Shown here: positions 9,443 to 17,631 of the stretch, one piece after another
How positions within the stretch are numbered: position 1 is the stretch's first letter
Layout of the letters: every line of letters starts with the position of its first letter
NCBI GenBank assembly: GCA_902589965.1
Contig: CACIUX010000003.1
Span: 62,001 to 126,000, forward strand
Length of the DNA stretch: 64,000 nt
Direction: 5' to 3'
Source of the DNA: an uncultured SAR86 cluster bacterium
GTDB lineage: Bacteria > Pseudomonadota > Gammaproteobacteria > Magnimaribacterales > AG-339-G14
Program-made: the position numbers and the translations under genes
Notes under the pieces: model-generated
Seen by the model: only the letters and a program-made list of their open reading frames with translations
Told to the model about the DNA's origin: nothing
Databases searched by the model: none

Positions 9443-9919
9443 ATAAAAACAAAAAAACACAACAAAACTCAAAAATCCTGCAATCAGATCATCTAAAAAA
9501 ACTCCAAATCCATTTTTTAAATTTTGATCTACGTAAGAAATAGGCCAGGGCTTGGCTATGTCAAAAGCTCTAAAAAGTGCAAAACCTATAAGATAAAAAA
9601 AGATTCCATCTGAAATCATACTCACCATGAATAAGGTGAGCAGCATTCCGCCCATTTCATCAGAAACTATTCTTGAGTCATCCTTTATGTCTGCATCTCT
9701 AGAAGCAACTATGCATGAAATCAAAAATATTATTATCAAGGAAGTGATGAAAAAAAATAGATGTAAGAAATCATCGATAAAAGCCTCTGCAACAATAAAT
9801 AAAATTAAGGCGACAGTGGACCCCCAAGTTCCTGGAGCAATTCTAATTAGTCCTGAACCAAAACCTATAGCAATTAAGTGGAAAATATTCTTTGTATTAG
9901 GAAAATTATTTTTTTCCAT
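9428..9919 (-). CDS. pgpA: Phosphatidylglycerophosphatase A
   Basis: A membrane phosphatase that removes phosphate from phosphatidylglycerophosphate. The family motifs are visible: GSGLIRIAPGTWGS near the N-terminus, SDEMGGML in the middle, and FRAFDIAKPWPI followed by GFGVFLDDLIAG. Several hydrophobic segments cover the rest. I start it at ATG 9919 (MEKNNFPNTKN), giving 163 residues, close to the family size; the frame is open further upstream to 10003 but that would lie deep inside thiL. It overlaps thiL by 14 bases (thiL-pgpA order as in E. coli) and overlaps the dxs 3' end by 15 bases. Confidence 0.92.
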   Translation of the reverse strand: MEKNNFPNTKNIFHLIAIGFGSGLIRIAPGTWGSTVALILFIVAEAFIDDFLHLFFFITSLIIIFLISCIVASRDADIKDDSRIVSDEMGGMLLTLFMVSMISDGIFFYLIGFALFRAFDIAKPWPISYVDQNLKNGFGVFLDDLIAGFLSFVVFFCFYLFLT

Positions 9920-10853
9920 GGTTCCAACCTTTCTTTCTTGGAAATAGTACTTCGTCATTATTGAGAAGATATTTAATTCGACTATTTTTTTTAGTTTGTC
10001 CAAGCAAGGAAATATTAATTCCGGAGTTATCAGAAAGTTTCATAATTTTTTTATGATATTTTTTATCAGCAGTGAAAATTAATTCGAGGTCATCACCAAA
10101 TATAAAATCTTCGAGAGATGACTTATCAATCCTAGGAATCTCATCAAGATGGATTACTGCTCCTTGATTACTGGGAATTAGAATTTTCTCCAAATCTGCA
10201 ACAAATCCATCTGAAACATCAATGCATGATGAAGCAAACTGTGAAATGGAATTAGAAATTTCTAACCTCAGCTTAGGAAAAATAAATCTTTTGACATTTT
10301 TCTTTCTGTAAATATTTTTATTACAATTTTCTTTAATTTCCTCTAAACCTTTTCTGGCAAGTCCCAATTCTCCAGTTAGATAAATATTTTGATTATTTTT
10401 GGCGCCAGATCTCGAAAGATGAAGGTTTTTCTTTATTTCTCCAGATACCGAGACAGTCACAGACTTCTGACTTATTTTTATTAAATCGCCACCAATTAAA
10501 GGAACCCTTAATAAGTTTGATACTTTGTTTAAGCCTCTTGAGAAGTCACTTATGAATTTCTCATCAAAATCACATGCTAGAGCAACACTAAACCAAAGAG
10601 GTCTAGCTCCCATGGCCGATATGTCGCTAAAAGAACGAAGAACTGATCTTGTTGCTATGAATTCAGGGGGTAAAGATTTAGGAAAATGAATTCCTTCATA
10701 ATTTTGATCAACCGAGTAACAAAGATTATTTGTGCTCTTGAAAACAGCTGAATCATCACCGGAACCTAGAATAAAATTTTTTTTAGATAAAAATTTAGAT
10801 CCAATATTTTTAAAATATTTTTCAATTAAAAAAAATTCGTCTATCTGTGACAT
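9906..10853 (-). CDS. thiL: Thiamine-monophosphate kinase
   Basis: A 315-residue kinase that converts thiamine monophosphate to thiamine diphosphate, the cofactor needed by Dxs next door. The AIRS/PurM fold motifs are present: LGSGDDSAVF near residue 30, YSVDQNYEGIHF, DISAMGARPLWFSVALA, PLIGGDLIKI and CIDVSDGFVADLEKI. It lies with pgpA in a minus-strand pair, whereas in many gammaproteobacteria thiL follows nusB; here nusB is 7 kb away. The start codon lies in the loop of a strong hairpin (10836-10868) and I see no clear Shine-Dalgarno sequence. Confidence 0.93.
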   Translation of the reverse strand: MSQIDEFFLIEKYFKNIGSKFLSKKNFILGSGDDSAVFKSTNNLCYSVDQNYEGIHFPKSLPPEFIATRSVLRSFSDISAMGARPLWFSVALACDFDEKFISDFSRGLNKVSNLLRVPLIGGDLIKISQKSVTVSVSGEIKKNLHLSRSGAKNNQNIYLTGELGLARKGLEEIKENCNKNIYRKKNVKRFIFPKLRLEISNSISQFASSCIDVSDGFVADLEKILIPSNQGAVIHLDEIPRIDKSSLEDFIFGDDLELIFTADKKYHKKIMKLSDNSGINISLLGQTKKNSRIKYLLNNDEVLFPRKKGWNHGKK

Positions 10854-10868
10854 TTACAGATAGACGAA
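10836..10868 (-). terminator. Intrinsic terminator behind the thiolase gene, overlapping the thiL start
   Basis: A perfect 13-base-pair inverted repeat (10836-10848 with 10856-10868) with a 7-base loop. Read on the minus strand it is followed by a run of eight T, the form of a Rho-independent terminator for the thiolase transcript. The thiL ATG (10853-10851) sits in the loop, so the 3' arm and T-run encode the first thiL codons. Confidence 0.8.
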
Positions 10869-10881
10869 TTTAACTTTTTTA

Positions 10882-12075
10882 TTAAGAATTGTAGGCTTCA
10901 AATAGACCAGTAGCACCCATTCCACCACCAACACACATAGTGACAATACCGTATTTGCCGCCTCGTCTGTTTAACTCCCTAGCGACATGTCCTACTTGTC
11001 TAGAACCAGTCATTCCAAAGGGGTGACCAATAGAGATTGAACCACCATTTACGTTGAGCTTTTCAGTAGGTAATCCAAGTGTATCTCTTATGTATACTAC
11101 TTGAGAGGCAAAAGCTTCATTAAGTTCCCATAAGTCAATATCTTCGATAGATAGATTGGCTGATTTCAACAACTTAGGTATTGAATAAACTGGGCCAATT
11201 CCCATTTCATCTGGTTGACAACCTACAACGGTAAACCCTCTGAAATAAAGTTTAGGTTCCAATCCAAGTTCCTTAGCTTTATCTTCGCTCATGACTAAAG
11301 TAACAGATGCACCATCAGATAACTGAGATGAATTACCAGCTGTAACAGAGCCGTTTTCAGGATCAAAAACGGGCTTTAAAGATGAAAGACCTTCAATAGT
11401 AGTTTCTGGTCTATTGCAATCATCCCTGTCTACAGTAACTTCTACATCTTTCTCTTCACCAGTTTCCTTATTGACGAGTTTCATCACTGTATCCATTGGA
11501 ATGATTTCATCATCATAAAAACCGGCTTCCTGAGCTGCAGCAGTTCTTTGCTGACTGGATAAAGCATACTCATCTTGAGCTTCCCTAGTGACATTGTATC
11601 TTTTTGCTACGCACTCAGCTGTCTGACCCATGGCATGATAAATCCCTGGCACGTCCTCAGCTAACTGCTCGTTTACATACATATGCATGTTAGTTTGGCC
11701 TTGAGTAGTGCTTATTGATTCTACTCCTCCTGCCATGATGCAGTCTGAAAAACCACTTGCAACCTGATTAGCAGCCATTGCAACGGTTTGTAGGCCTGAT
11801 GAACAGTATCTGTTAACTGTTGTTCCACCAACTTCAATTGGAAGATTTGATAATACCGCAACATTTCTTGCTATGTTATGTCCTTGGGCACCTTCAGGCG
11901 CTCCGCATCCTAAAATCATATCTTCTACCATTTCAGGTTTCAGTGATGGATTTCTTTCTAAAAGCGCATTCACTAAGTGAGCAGTCATATTGTCAGCCCT
12001 TGTTTGGTTGAACCCCCCTCTGAAGGACTTTGCTAAACCAGTCCTTACACTATCAACGATTACTACGTTTCTCAT
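10882..12075 (-). CDS. Acetyl-CoA C-acyltransferase (thiolase)
   Basis: A 397-residue thiolase that either cleaves 3-ketoacyl-CoA in fatty-acid oxidation or makes acetoacetyl-CoA. The nucleophilic Cys is in NRYCSSGLQTVA (near residue 92), the active-site His in SIGHPFGMTGSRQ and the second Cys in TMCVGGGMGATG; NEAFA is also present. A clear ribosome binding site (AAGGAGAA) precedes the ATG. No FadB-like partner is adjacent, so degradative and biosynthetic roles cannot be told apart. It is divergent from nth across a 124-base gap that must hold both promoters, and is followed by a terminator hairpin. Confidence 0.93.
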   Translation of the reverse strand: MRNVVIVDSVRTGLAKSFRGGFNQTRADNMTAHLVNALLERNPSLKPEMVEDMILGCGAPEGAQGHNIARNVAVLSNLPIEVGGTTVNRYCSSGLQTVAMAANQVASGFSDCIMAGGVESISTTQGQTNMHMYVNEQLAEDVPGIYHAMGQTAECVAKRYNVTREAQDEYALSSQQRTAAAQEAGFYDDEIIPMDTVMKLVNKETGEEKDVEVTVDRDDCNRPETTIEGLSSLKPVFDPENGSVTAGNSSQLSDGASVTLVMSEDKAKELGLEPKLYFRGFTVVGCQPDEMGIGPVYSIPKLLKSANLSIEDIDLWELNEAFASQVVYIRDTLGLPTEKLNVNGGSISIGHPFGMTGSRQVGHVARELNRRGGKYGIVTMCVGGGMGATGLFEAYNS

Positions 12076-12199
12076 AAATTCTCCTTAAATTAATTGAACC
12101 GTAAAATAAAACTAATATAAATTTTACTTATTTTTATTTGACGAAAGCATATACTAATCTAGTTTTTAAGAAAGTATAAGTAATTCTTCCTGCAAATTT

Positions 12200-12853
12200 A
12201 TGAATAGAAAACAAAGGGCAGTTTTTATTGCTAATAGGTTGCAAGAAATGTATCCCAATCCTAAAGTACCTTTAAATCATAAAAATTCATTTACTCTTCT
12301 GATTGCCGTCTTATTAAGCGCTCAATGTACTGATGAAAGGGTCAATATCGTAACTAAAGAACTTTTTAAAGTTGCTTCTTCCCCCGAAGAGATGCTCTCT
12401 CTTGGCCATAACAAGATATACAACTACATAAAAAGTTGCGGGCTTGCACCTAAAAAAACTAAGGCGATAGTTGAAACCTCAGAAATATTAATAAATCAGC
12501 ACAACTCTAAAATTCCAAAAGATATAAAGGCATTAGAAGATCTTCCGGGGGTTGGGCACAAGACTGCCTCTGTGGTTTTAAATCAAGCTTTTGGAATAGA
12601 AACGTTTCCAGTAGATACTCACATTCATAGATTGGCGCAAAGGTGGGATCTAACAAATGGAAAATCCGTAGTCCAAACTGAAAAAGATTTGAAAAATCTC
12701 TTTGATAAATCCCTTTGGGGAAAATTGCATATACAAATTATTTTATATGGAAGACAATTCTGCACTGCCAGAGGGTGCGATGGAACCATATGTTTCATGT
12801 GTACCGAATTATTTCCAAAAAGAAAGAAGAAGGTTATAACCAATAAAGCTTAG
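12200..12853 (+). CDS. nth: Endonuclease III (DNA glycosylase/AP lyase)
   Basis: A 217-residue base-excision repair enzyme that removes oxidised pyrimidines. The helix-hairpin-helix LPGVGHKTASVVL holds the catalytic Lys (K121), and the catalytic Asp is in FPVDTHIHR (D139). The C-terminal iron-sulfur loop is unusual: Cys are at 188, 193, 198 and 201 (C-x4-C-x4-C-x2-C) rather than the C-x6-C-x2-C-x5-C of E. coli Nth, and the position expected for the last ligand is Leu. The start at 12200 gives a length matching the family. glyA follows after 30 bases on the same strand. Confidence 0.93.
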   Translation: MNRKQRAVFIANRLQEMYPNPKVPLNHKNSFTLLIAVLLSAQCTDERVNIVTKELFKVASSPEEMLSLGHNKIYNYIKSCGLAPKKTKAIVETSEILINQHNSKIPKDIKALEDLPGVGHKTASVVLNQAFGIETFPVDTHIHRLAQRWDLTNGKSVVQTEKDLKNLFDKSLWGKLHIQIILYGRQFCTARGCDGTICFMCTELFPKRKKKVITNKA

Positions 12854-12883
12854 AAAATTTGCTGTAGAAGCTATAATTCTTTT

Positions 12884-14152
12884 ATGTATACAGAAAATTT
12901 GTCTATCCAATCTTTTGATGAAGAACTTTGGAGTTCTTTGCAAAATGAAAAAAAACGTCAAGAAGAACACATAGAACTTATTGCCTCTGAAAATTATACT
13001 TCGCCAAGAGTCTTAGAAGCCCAAGGTTCAGTTCTTACAAATAAATATGCTGAAGGATATCCTGGCAAAAGATACTACGGAGGATGTGAATTTGTTGATG
13101 TAGCAGAACAGCTTGCTATTGATAGAGCTAAAGAATTATTTGGAGCAGATTATGCCAATGTACAACCTCATTCAGGGGCAAGTGCTAATGCAGCAGTTTT
13201 CTTAGCTTTATGTGACGCAGGAGATAAAGTTCTAGGAATGAGTCTTGATCAAGGGGGTCATTTAACGCATGGCGCTAAAGTAAATTTTTCTGGAAAAATT
13301 TATGAGTCATTCAGCTATGGTTTGGATGAAAGTGGAGACATCAATTACGATGAGGTGCAAGCTTTAGCTGAAGAACATAAACCCAAAGTTATTATCTCTG
13401 GGTTTAGTGCATTTTCTGGAATTATTAAATGGGATAGGTTCAGAGAAATAGCTGATTCGGTTGGAGCTTATTTACTGGCAGATATGTCACATGTATCTGG
13501 ATTAGTGGCTGCAGGTATTTATCCCTCGCCAGTACCTTATGCAGATGTTGTTACAACCACAACTCATAAGACGCTTGTAGGCCCTAGAGGTGGACTTATC
13601 CTTGCTAAAGAAAATGAGGATATTCACAAAAAATTGAATTCAGCACTCTTTCCCGGCTCACAAGGAGGGCCTTTAATGCATGTGATCGCGGCAAAGGCAG
13701 TATGTTTCAGAGAAGCAATGGAGCCTGAATTCAAAGAATATCAAAATCAAGTTCTTCAAAATGCGCAACACTTAAGTAAGAGAATTATGGAGAAAGGGAT
13801 CGATATTGTTTCTAATGGAACAAACAATCACATGTTTCTTGTCAATCTTGTTAGTAAAGATCTTACAGGAAAGGAAGTTGATAATGCGTTAGGTAGAGCT
13901 AACATAACTGTTAATAAAAATGCAGTACCAAATGATCCAAAATCTCCTTTTGTTACCTCGGGAATAAGAATAGGAACTCCAGCTGTTACGAGAAGAGGCT
14001 TTAAAGAAGATGAAATGGATATTCTTTCAGATTGGATTTCTAATATAATTTTAGATGTGAAAAACGATAATTTAATAGAAAGCACAAAATCAGAGGTTAA
14101 GGATCTTTGTGCTGCCTTTCCCGTTTATGAATCATCTAAAATTAATCCATGA
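12884..14152 (+). CDS. glyA: Serine hydroxymethyltransferase
   Basis: A 422-residue pyridoxal-phosphate enzyme that interconverts serine and glycine while charging tetrahydrofolate with a one-carbon unit. The PLP lysine is in [14 protein letters not shown]. Other signatures are [49 protein letters not shown] and [13 protein letters not shown]. Length is as expected. It overlaps nrdR by four bases (ATGA), a gammaproteobacterial glyA-nrdR neighbourhood. Confidence 0.97.
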   Translation: MYTENLSIQSFDEELWSSLQNEKKRQEEHIELIASENYTSPRVLEAQGSVLTNKYAEGYPGKRYYGGCEFVDVAEQLAIDRAKELFGADYANVQPHSGASANAAVFLALCDAGDKVLGMSLDQGGHLTHGAKVNFSGKIYESFSYGLDESGDINYDEVQALAEEHKPKVIISGFSAFSGIIKWDRFREIADSVGAYLLADMSHVSGLVAAGIYPSPVPYADVVTTTTHKTLVGPRGGLILAKENEDIHKKLNSALFPGSQGGPLMHVIAAKAVCFREAMEPEFKEYQNQVLQNAQHLSKRIMEKGIDIVSNGTNNHMFLVNLVSKDLTGKEVDNALGRANITVNKNAVPNDPKSPFVTSGIRIGTPAVTRRGFKEDEMDILSDWISNIILDVKNDNLIESTKSEVKDLCAAFPVYESSKINP

Positions 14153-14601
14153 AGTGCCCTTTTTGCTCATACGAAGAAAGCAAAGTAATTGATTCAAGAC
14201 TGGTTGCAGACAGCAGTCAAATCAGAAGACGAAGGGAATGTAATAAGTGTAATGAAAGGTGGACTACTTTTGAGCTCGCCGAACTCCTTATGCCCAAAAT
14301 CGTTAAACAAGATAAATCAAGAGTCCCTTTTGATGAAATTAAACTTAAAGAGGGTATTTCGCGTTCCTTAGAAAAAAGACCAGTAAGCGAAGAAGACTTT
14401 GAAACACTAATTGAGCAAATTAAAAGGGATATAAGAGGATTTGGTGAAAGAGAAGTTTCATCAAGAGTTATTGGCGAAACTGTTATGAAGCATTTAAGAA
14501 AAATTGATGAAGTAGCCTTTGTCAGATTTGCCTCTGTGTACAGAAGCTTCCAAGATCCGCTTGAGTTTAGTGAAGAAGTAAAGAAACTTTCTAGCGATTA
14601 A
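14149..14601 (+). CDS. nrdR: Transcriptional repressor NrdR
   Basis: A 150-residue ATP-cone repressor that senses dATP/ATP and represses ribonucleotide reductase genes. The N-terminal zinc ribbon has C3, C6, C31 and C34 (CPFC and CNKC), with the basic stretch IRRRREC between, and the ATP-cone begins at [19 protein letters not shown]. It overlaps glyA by 4 bases and its stop overlaps the ribD ATG (TAATG). The nrd operons it would control are not in the window. Confidence 0.96.
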   Translation: MKCPFCSYEESKVIDSRLVADSSQIRRRRECNKCNERWTTFELAELLMPKIVKQDKSRVPFDEIKLKEGISRSLEKRPVSEEDFETLIEQIKRDIRGFGEREVSSRVIGETVMKHLRKIDEVAFVRFASVYRSFQDPLEFSEEVKKLSSD

Positions 14602-15707
14602 TGAATAAATCAGCTTTGATGGAAAGAGCTGTCCATTTGGCCTTAAAAGGGAGTTTTACAACGAGAGAAAATCCTAACGTGGGATGTCTTATTTATAAGA
14701 ACGGCATGATACTCTCGGAAGGATGGCATGTTACCCCAGGCTCAAACCATGCCGAAGTAAATGCAATTCTCAATGCAGAGTCAAAATTTAAGGACTCTAC
14801 AAAAGATGTCCTTGATGGGAGTTCTTTATTTGTAACTCTTGAACCCTGTTCTACAGAAAAAAGAACACCGCCTTGCACAGATTTAATACAAAAATATTCT
14901 TTTAAAGAAATTATCTATATGCAAAGCGACCCATCCCAGAAGGGATCAGATGTTTTAAAAGAAAAAGGTTTTGGGATTGAAAAGTTAAGTCTTAATAACT
15001 CAGTTCTAAATAACGGTTTTTTTAAACATTTAGCGGAAGGAAAGCCCTATGTTAGAGCTAAGATAGCTTGCTCGATGGACGGGAAAATTGCTTTTAAAAA
15101 CAATAATGAACAATGGATAACAACTCAAGCATCAAGGAAAGATGGTTACTTTTATAGAGCCATATCAGGTGCAATTATTACTGGATCAGGAACTCTTGAG
15201 ACAGACAATCCTCTTTTGAATGTAAGACTTGAAGAGGCAGTCAATGATCAAGACTTTAAACAGCCTCTCAAAGTTTTGTTCTCAACAAAATCATACATTG
15301 ATAGCAATAAAAAGTTCTTTCAAGATAATTCCAGAAAGATCATTTTTACTAATAATGAAAATTTAGAAATGCGAATCAATGAAACTTTAAATACAGAGAT
15401 AGTTAAGACTGAATCTGATGCTAATCAAATATCTATTCCTTCGGTGCTCAACTACCTTGGTTCTATAAATATTAAAGATGTTCTTCTAGAGGCGGGTCCC
15501 AGATTGATCTCAAGTTTTATTGATTTAAACCTTATTGATGAATATATTTTTTACATTGCGCCTAAAGTTTTAGGGAATAAAGCAAATAGTTTTTATACAA
15601 ATAAAAATTTAGAAGGTATATTAAATTCTCCTGATTTAGAAATCGTTGAAGAAAAATCCATTGGGAGAGACCTTAAATTAGTGCTTAGAAAGAAAAATGC
15701 CTCTTAA
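14601..15707 (+). CDS. ribD: Bifunctional riboflavin deaminase/reductase
   Basis: A 368-residue enzyme that performs deamination and side-chain reduction of the pyrimidine intermediate in riboflavin synthesis. The zinc deaminase domain (residues 1-145) has NHAEVNAI and LEPCSTEKRTPPC. The reductase domain (from about 147) starts KPYVRAKIACSMDGKIA and contains TGSGTLETDNPLLNVR and VLLEAGPRLISSFI. Length is normal. It overlaps nrdR by one base and ribBA by 11 bases, so the riboflavin genes are probably translated in series. Confidence 0.95.
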   Translation: MNKSALMERAVHLALKGSFTTRENPNVGCLIYKNGMILSEGWHVTPGSNHAEVNAILNAESKFKDSTKDVLDGSSLFVTLEPCSTEKRTPPCTDLIQKYSFKEIIYMQSDPSQKGSDVLKEKGFGIEKLSLNNSVLNNGFFKHLAEGKPYVRAKIACSMDGKIAFKNNNEQWITTQASRKDGYFYRAISGAIITGSGTLETDNPLLNVRLEEAVNDQDFKQPLKVLFSTKSYIDSNKKFFQDNSRKIIFTNNENLEMRINETLNTEIVKTESDANQISIPSVLNYLGSINIKDVLLEAGPRLISSFIDLNLIDEYIFYIAPKVLGNKANSFYTNKNLEGILNSPDLEIVEEKSIGRDLKLVLRKKNAS

Positions 15708-16770
15708 TACTACAAGTGAATTACTCTCTGATCTTAAAAAAGGAAAGATGGTCGTGTTGATGGATGATGAAGATAGAGAGAATGAAGGTGATTTAATTTT
15801 ACCTGCAGAAAATGTTTCTCCTGAGGCCATCAATTTTATGGCAATGCATGGAAGAGGCCTCATTTGTCTTGCATTAACTGAAGAACATTGCGACAGACTA
15901 AAACTTGATCAAATGGTCAAGACTAATAAAAGTAAGCATGAAACGGCTTTTACAGTTTCCATAGAAGCCGCGAGTGGAATAACAACAGGCATCTCTGCTA
16001 AAGATAGATCAAAAACAATTGAAGTCGCTTCAAACCCTCAAGCTCTGAGTTCTGACATAGTCCAACCAGGGCATATTTTTCCCCTTAAAGCAGAAGATGG
16101 GGGAGTTTTAAATAGATCTGGACATACAGAAGCTAGTATTGATCTAGCAAGATTATCAGGTTTCCATCCGGCCGCAGTAATTTGTGAGATCATGAATGAA
16201 GACGGCTCAATGTCCAGAAGACCTGATTTAGAGAAATTCTGCGAAAAACATGATCTTAAGATTGGGACAATCGCGGACTTAATTAACTACAGACTGACGA
16301 ATGAAAAATCCATTGAGTTAATCAGTGAATCATCCATCAAAAATAGATACGGAGAGTTCAGTTTTTTTGTTTACAAAGACTCTCTTTTAAATGAAGTCCA
16401 CTATGCTTTGAAAATGGGAGAAATAAAGTCATCTGAACCAACCCTTGTTAGAGTCCAACAAATTAATATTAAGCATGATATTTTTAAATCTAATGATTTT
16501 GGTGAGAGATGGTCTCTTGAGGATGCGATGAAAAAAATATCTGCATCTGAAAATGGTTTAATTGTATTAATTAGTTCAGATTTAACTCAGCCTGACGATG
16601 ATATCGAAGAAAAAAATGATTCTTCAGATTCGGATAAAAGAAGGATAGGTGTTGGTTCACAAATATTAAAAGAGTTTGGCGTGTCAAAAATTAGGCTTCT
16701 TGGTGCAGAAGCTAAATACCCATCTCTATCTGGATTTGATTTAGAAGTTATTGAATTTATTTCAAATTAA
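15697..16770 (+). CDS. ribBA: 3,4-dihydroxy-2-butanone 4-phosphate synthase with degenerate RibA-like domain
   Basis: A 357-residue two-domain protein. Residues 1 to about 205 are RibB, converting ribulose 5-phosphate to the four-carbon riboflavin precursor, with the catalytic loop DDEDRENEGDLI, HGRGLICLAL and the HTEASIDLARLSG stretch. The C-terminal part (about 215-357) is related to GTP cyclohydrolase II but has lost the zinc site: where RibA has ECLTGDVFGSLRCDCG, this protein reads INIKHDIFKSNDFGERW with no cysteine. GTP cyclohydrolase activity is therefore unlikely and a separate ribA should exist elsewhere. Such RibBX proteins are known in proteobacteria. It overlaps ribD by 11 bases. 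Confidence 0.92.
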   Translation: MPLNTTSELLSDLKKGKMVVLMDDEDRENEGDLILPAENVSPEAINFMAMHGRGLICLALTEEHCDRLKLDQMVKTNKSKHETAFTVSIEAASGITTGISAKDRSKTIEVASNPQALSSDIVQPGHIFPLKAEDGGVLNRSGHTEASIDLARLSGFHPAAVICEIMNEDGSMSRRPDLEKFCEKHDLKIGTIADLINYRLTNEKSIELISESSIKNRYGEFSFFVYKDSLLNEVHYALKMGEIKSSEPTLVRVQQINIKHDIFKSNDFGERWSLEDAMKKISASENGLIVLISSDLTQPDDDIEEKNDSSDSDKRRIGVGSQILKEFGVSKIRLLGAEAKYPSLSGFDLEVIEFISN

Positions 16771-16772
16771 TC

Positions 16773-17237
16773 ATGACTGACTTAAGTAAAACAGAAATTA
16801 ACGTCGAAAAAAAAGATTATTCTAACTATCGTATTTTAATAGTCTCAACCTCTTGGAATCGAGAGATCATAGATGTCATGCAAGATGATGCAATTTCTGA
16901 ACTGAAAGGGTTCAATGTCAATCATATTGATAGTATTGAGGTACCAGGTGCGTTTGAGTTATCACAAGCAGCGGAAAAATTTATTAGTTCTTACGATGCA
17001 GTCTTAGCTTTAGGCACCATTATCAAAGGAGAAACTTATCACTTTGAGGTTCTTGCTAATGAAACTGCAAGGTCCTTATCTCAAGTAAGCATTTCAAATA
17101 AGAAACCAGTGATTTTTGGAGTATTAACTACCAATAACAAATTACAGGCAAGACAAAGAGCAGAGGTAAAAGGATCTGAGTATGCGAAAAGCCTTCTTAT
17201 GATGATTAACTTATTTTCTAAAGATGCCGCTGGTTAA
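16773..17237 (+). CDS. ribH: 6,7-dimethyl-8-ribityllumazine synthase
   Basis: A 154-residue subunit of the icosahedral lumazine synthase, joining the RibB and RibD products into the riboflavin precursor. The motifs SWNREIID, EVPGAFELSQAAEK and ALGTIIKGETYHFEVLANE are clear, the last holding the catalytic His. The usual LTTNNxxQA segment reads LTTNNKLQARQRA. It follows ribBA after two bases and overlaps nusB by 14 bases. Riboflavin synthase (ribE), often between ribD and ribBA, is not in this cluster. Confidence 0.95.
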   Translation: MTDLSKTEINVEKKDYSNYRILIVSTSWNREIIDVMQDDAISELKGFNVNHIDSIEVPGAFELSQAAEKFISSYDAVLALGTIIKGETYHFEVLANETARSLSQVSISNKKPVIFGVLTTNNKLQARQRAEVKGSEYAKSLLMMINLFSKDAAG

Positions 17238-17631
17238 AAAAAAGATATCCCAAACAAAGACCAGAGAGATTCTTTTACAGGCGCTTTATCAAAAAGAAAT
17301 ATCAGATATTTCTAATACTAATTTAATCAATCAATTCAAGAAAGCATATAGAGAATTTGATATTTCCAACGTTGCAGAAAAATTGAAGGGAATAAATAAA
17401 AATAATGATTCATTGAATAAAAGTATCGCTGATAACTCGAGCATTGAAATTAAGTCAATCGGCGAAATAGAAATTTCAATTCTTCGGCAATCTATCTTTG
17501 AAATTGAAAATTCAGAAATAGACTATCCAATAGTTATTAATGAGGCTGTAAAATTAGCCAAAAAATTTGGCCAAGAGGATAGTTATAGATTCATAAATGG
17601 AGTACTAGACTCTTATATTTCTGCTAGATAA
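17224..17631 (+). CDS. nusB: Transcription antitermination factor NusB
   Basis: A 135-residue all-helical protein that binds boxA RNA with NusE to prevent termination in rRNA operons. The N-terminus has TREILLQALYQKEIS, and the C-terminus has IGEIEISILRQSIFEI followed by YPIVINEAVKLAKKFGQEDSYRFINGVLD, the strongest family signature. It overlaps ribH by 14 bases and the convergent purA by 8 bases. A boxA-like site is visible in the rRNA spacer near 63443-63457, the type of target this protein would use. Confidence 0.93.
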   Translation: MPLVKKKISQTKTREILLQALYQKEISDISNTNLINQFKKAYREFDISNVAEKLKGINKNNDSLNKSIADNSSIEIKSIGEIEISILRQSIFEIENSEIDYPIVINEAVKLAKKFGQEDSYRFINGVLDSYISAR

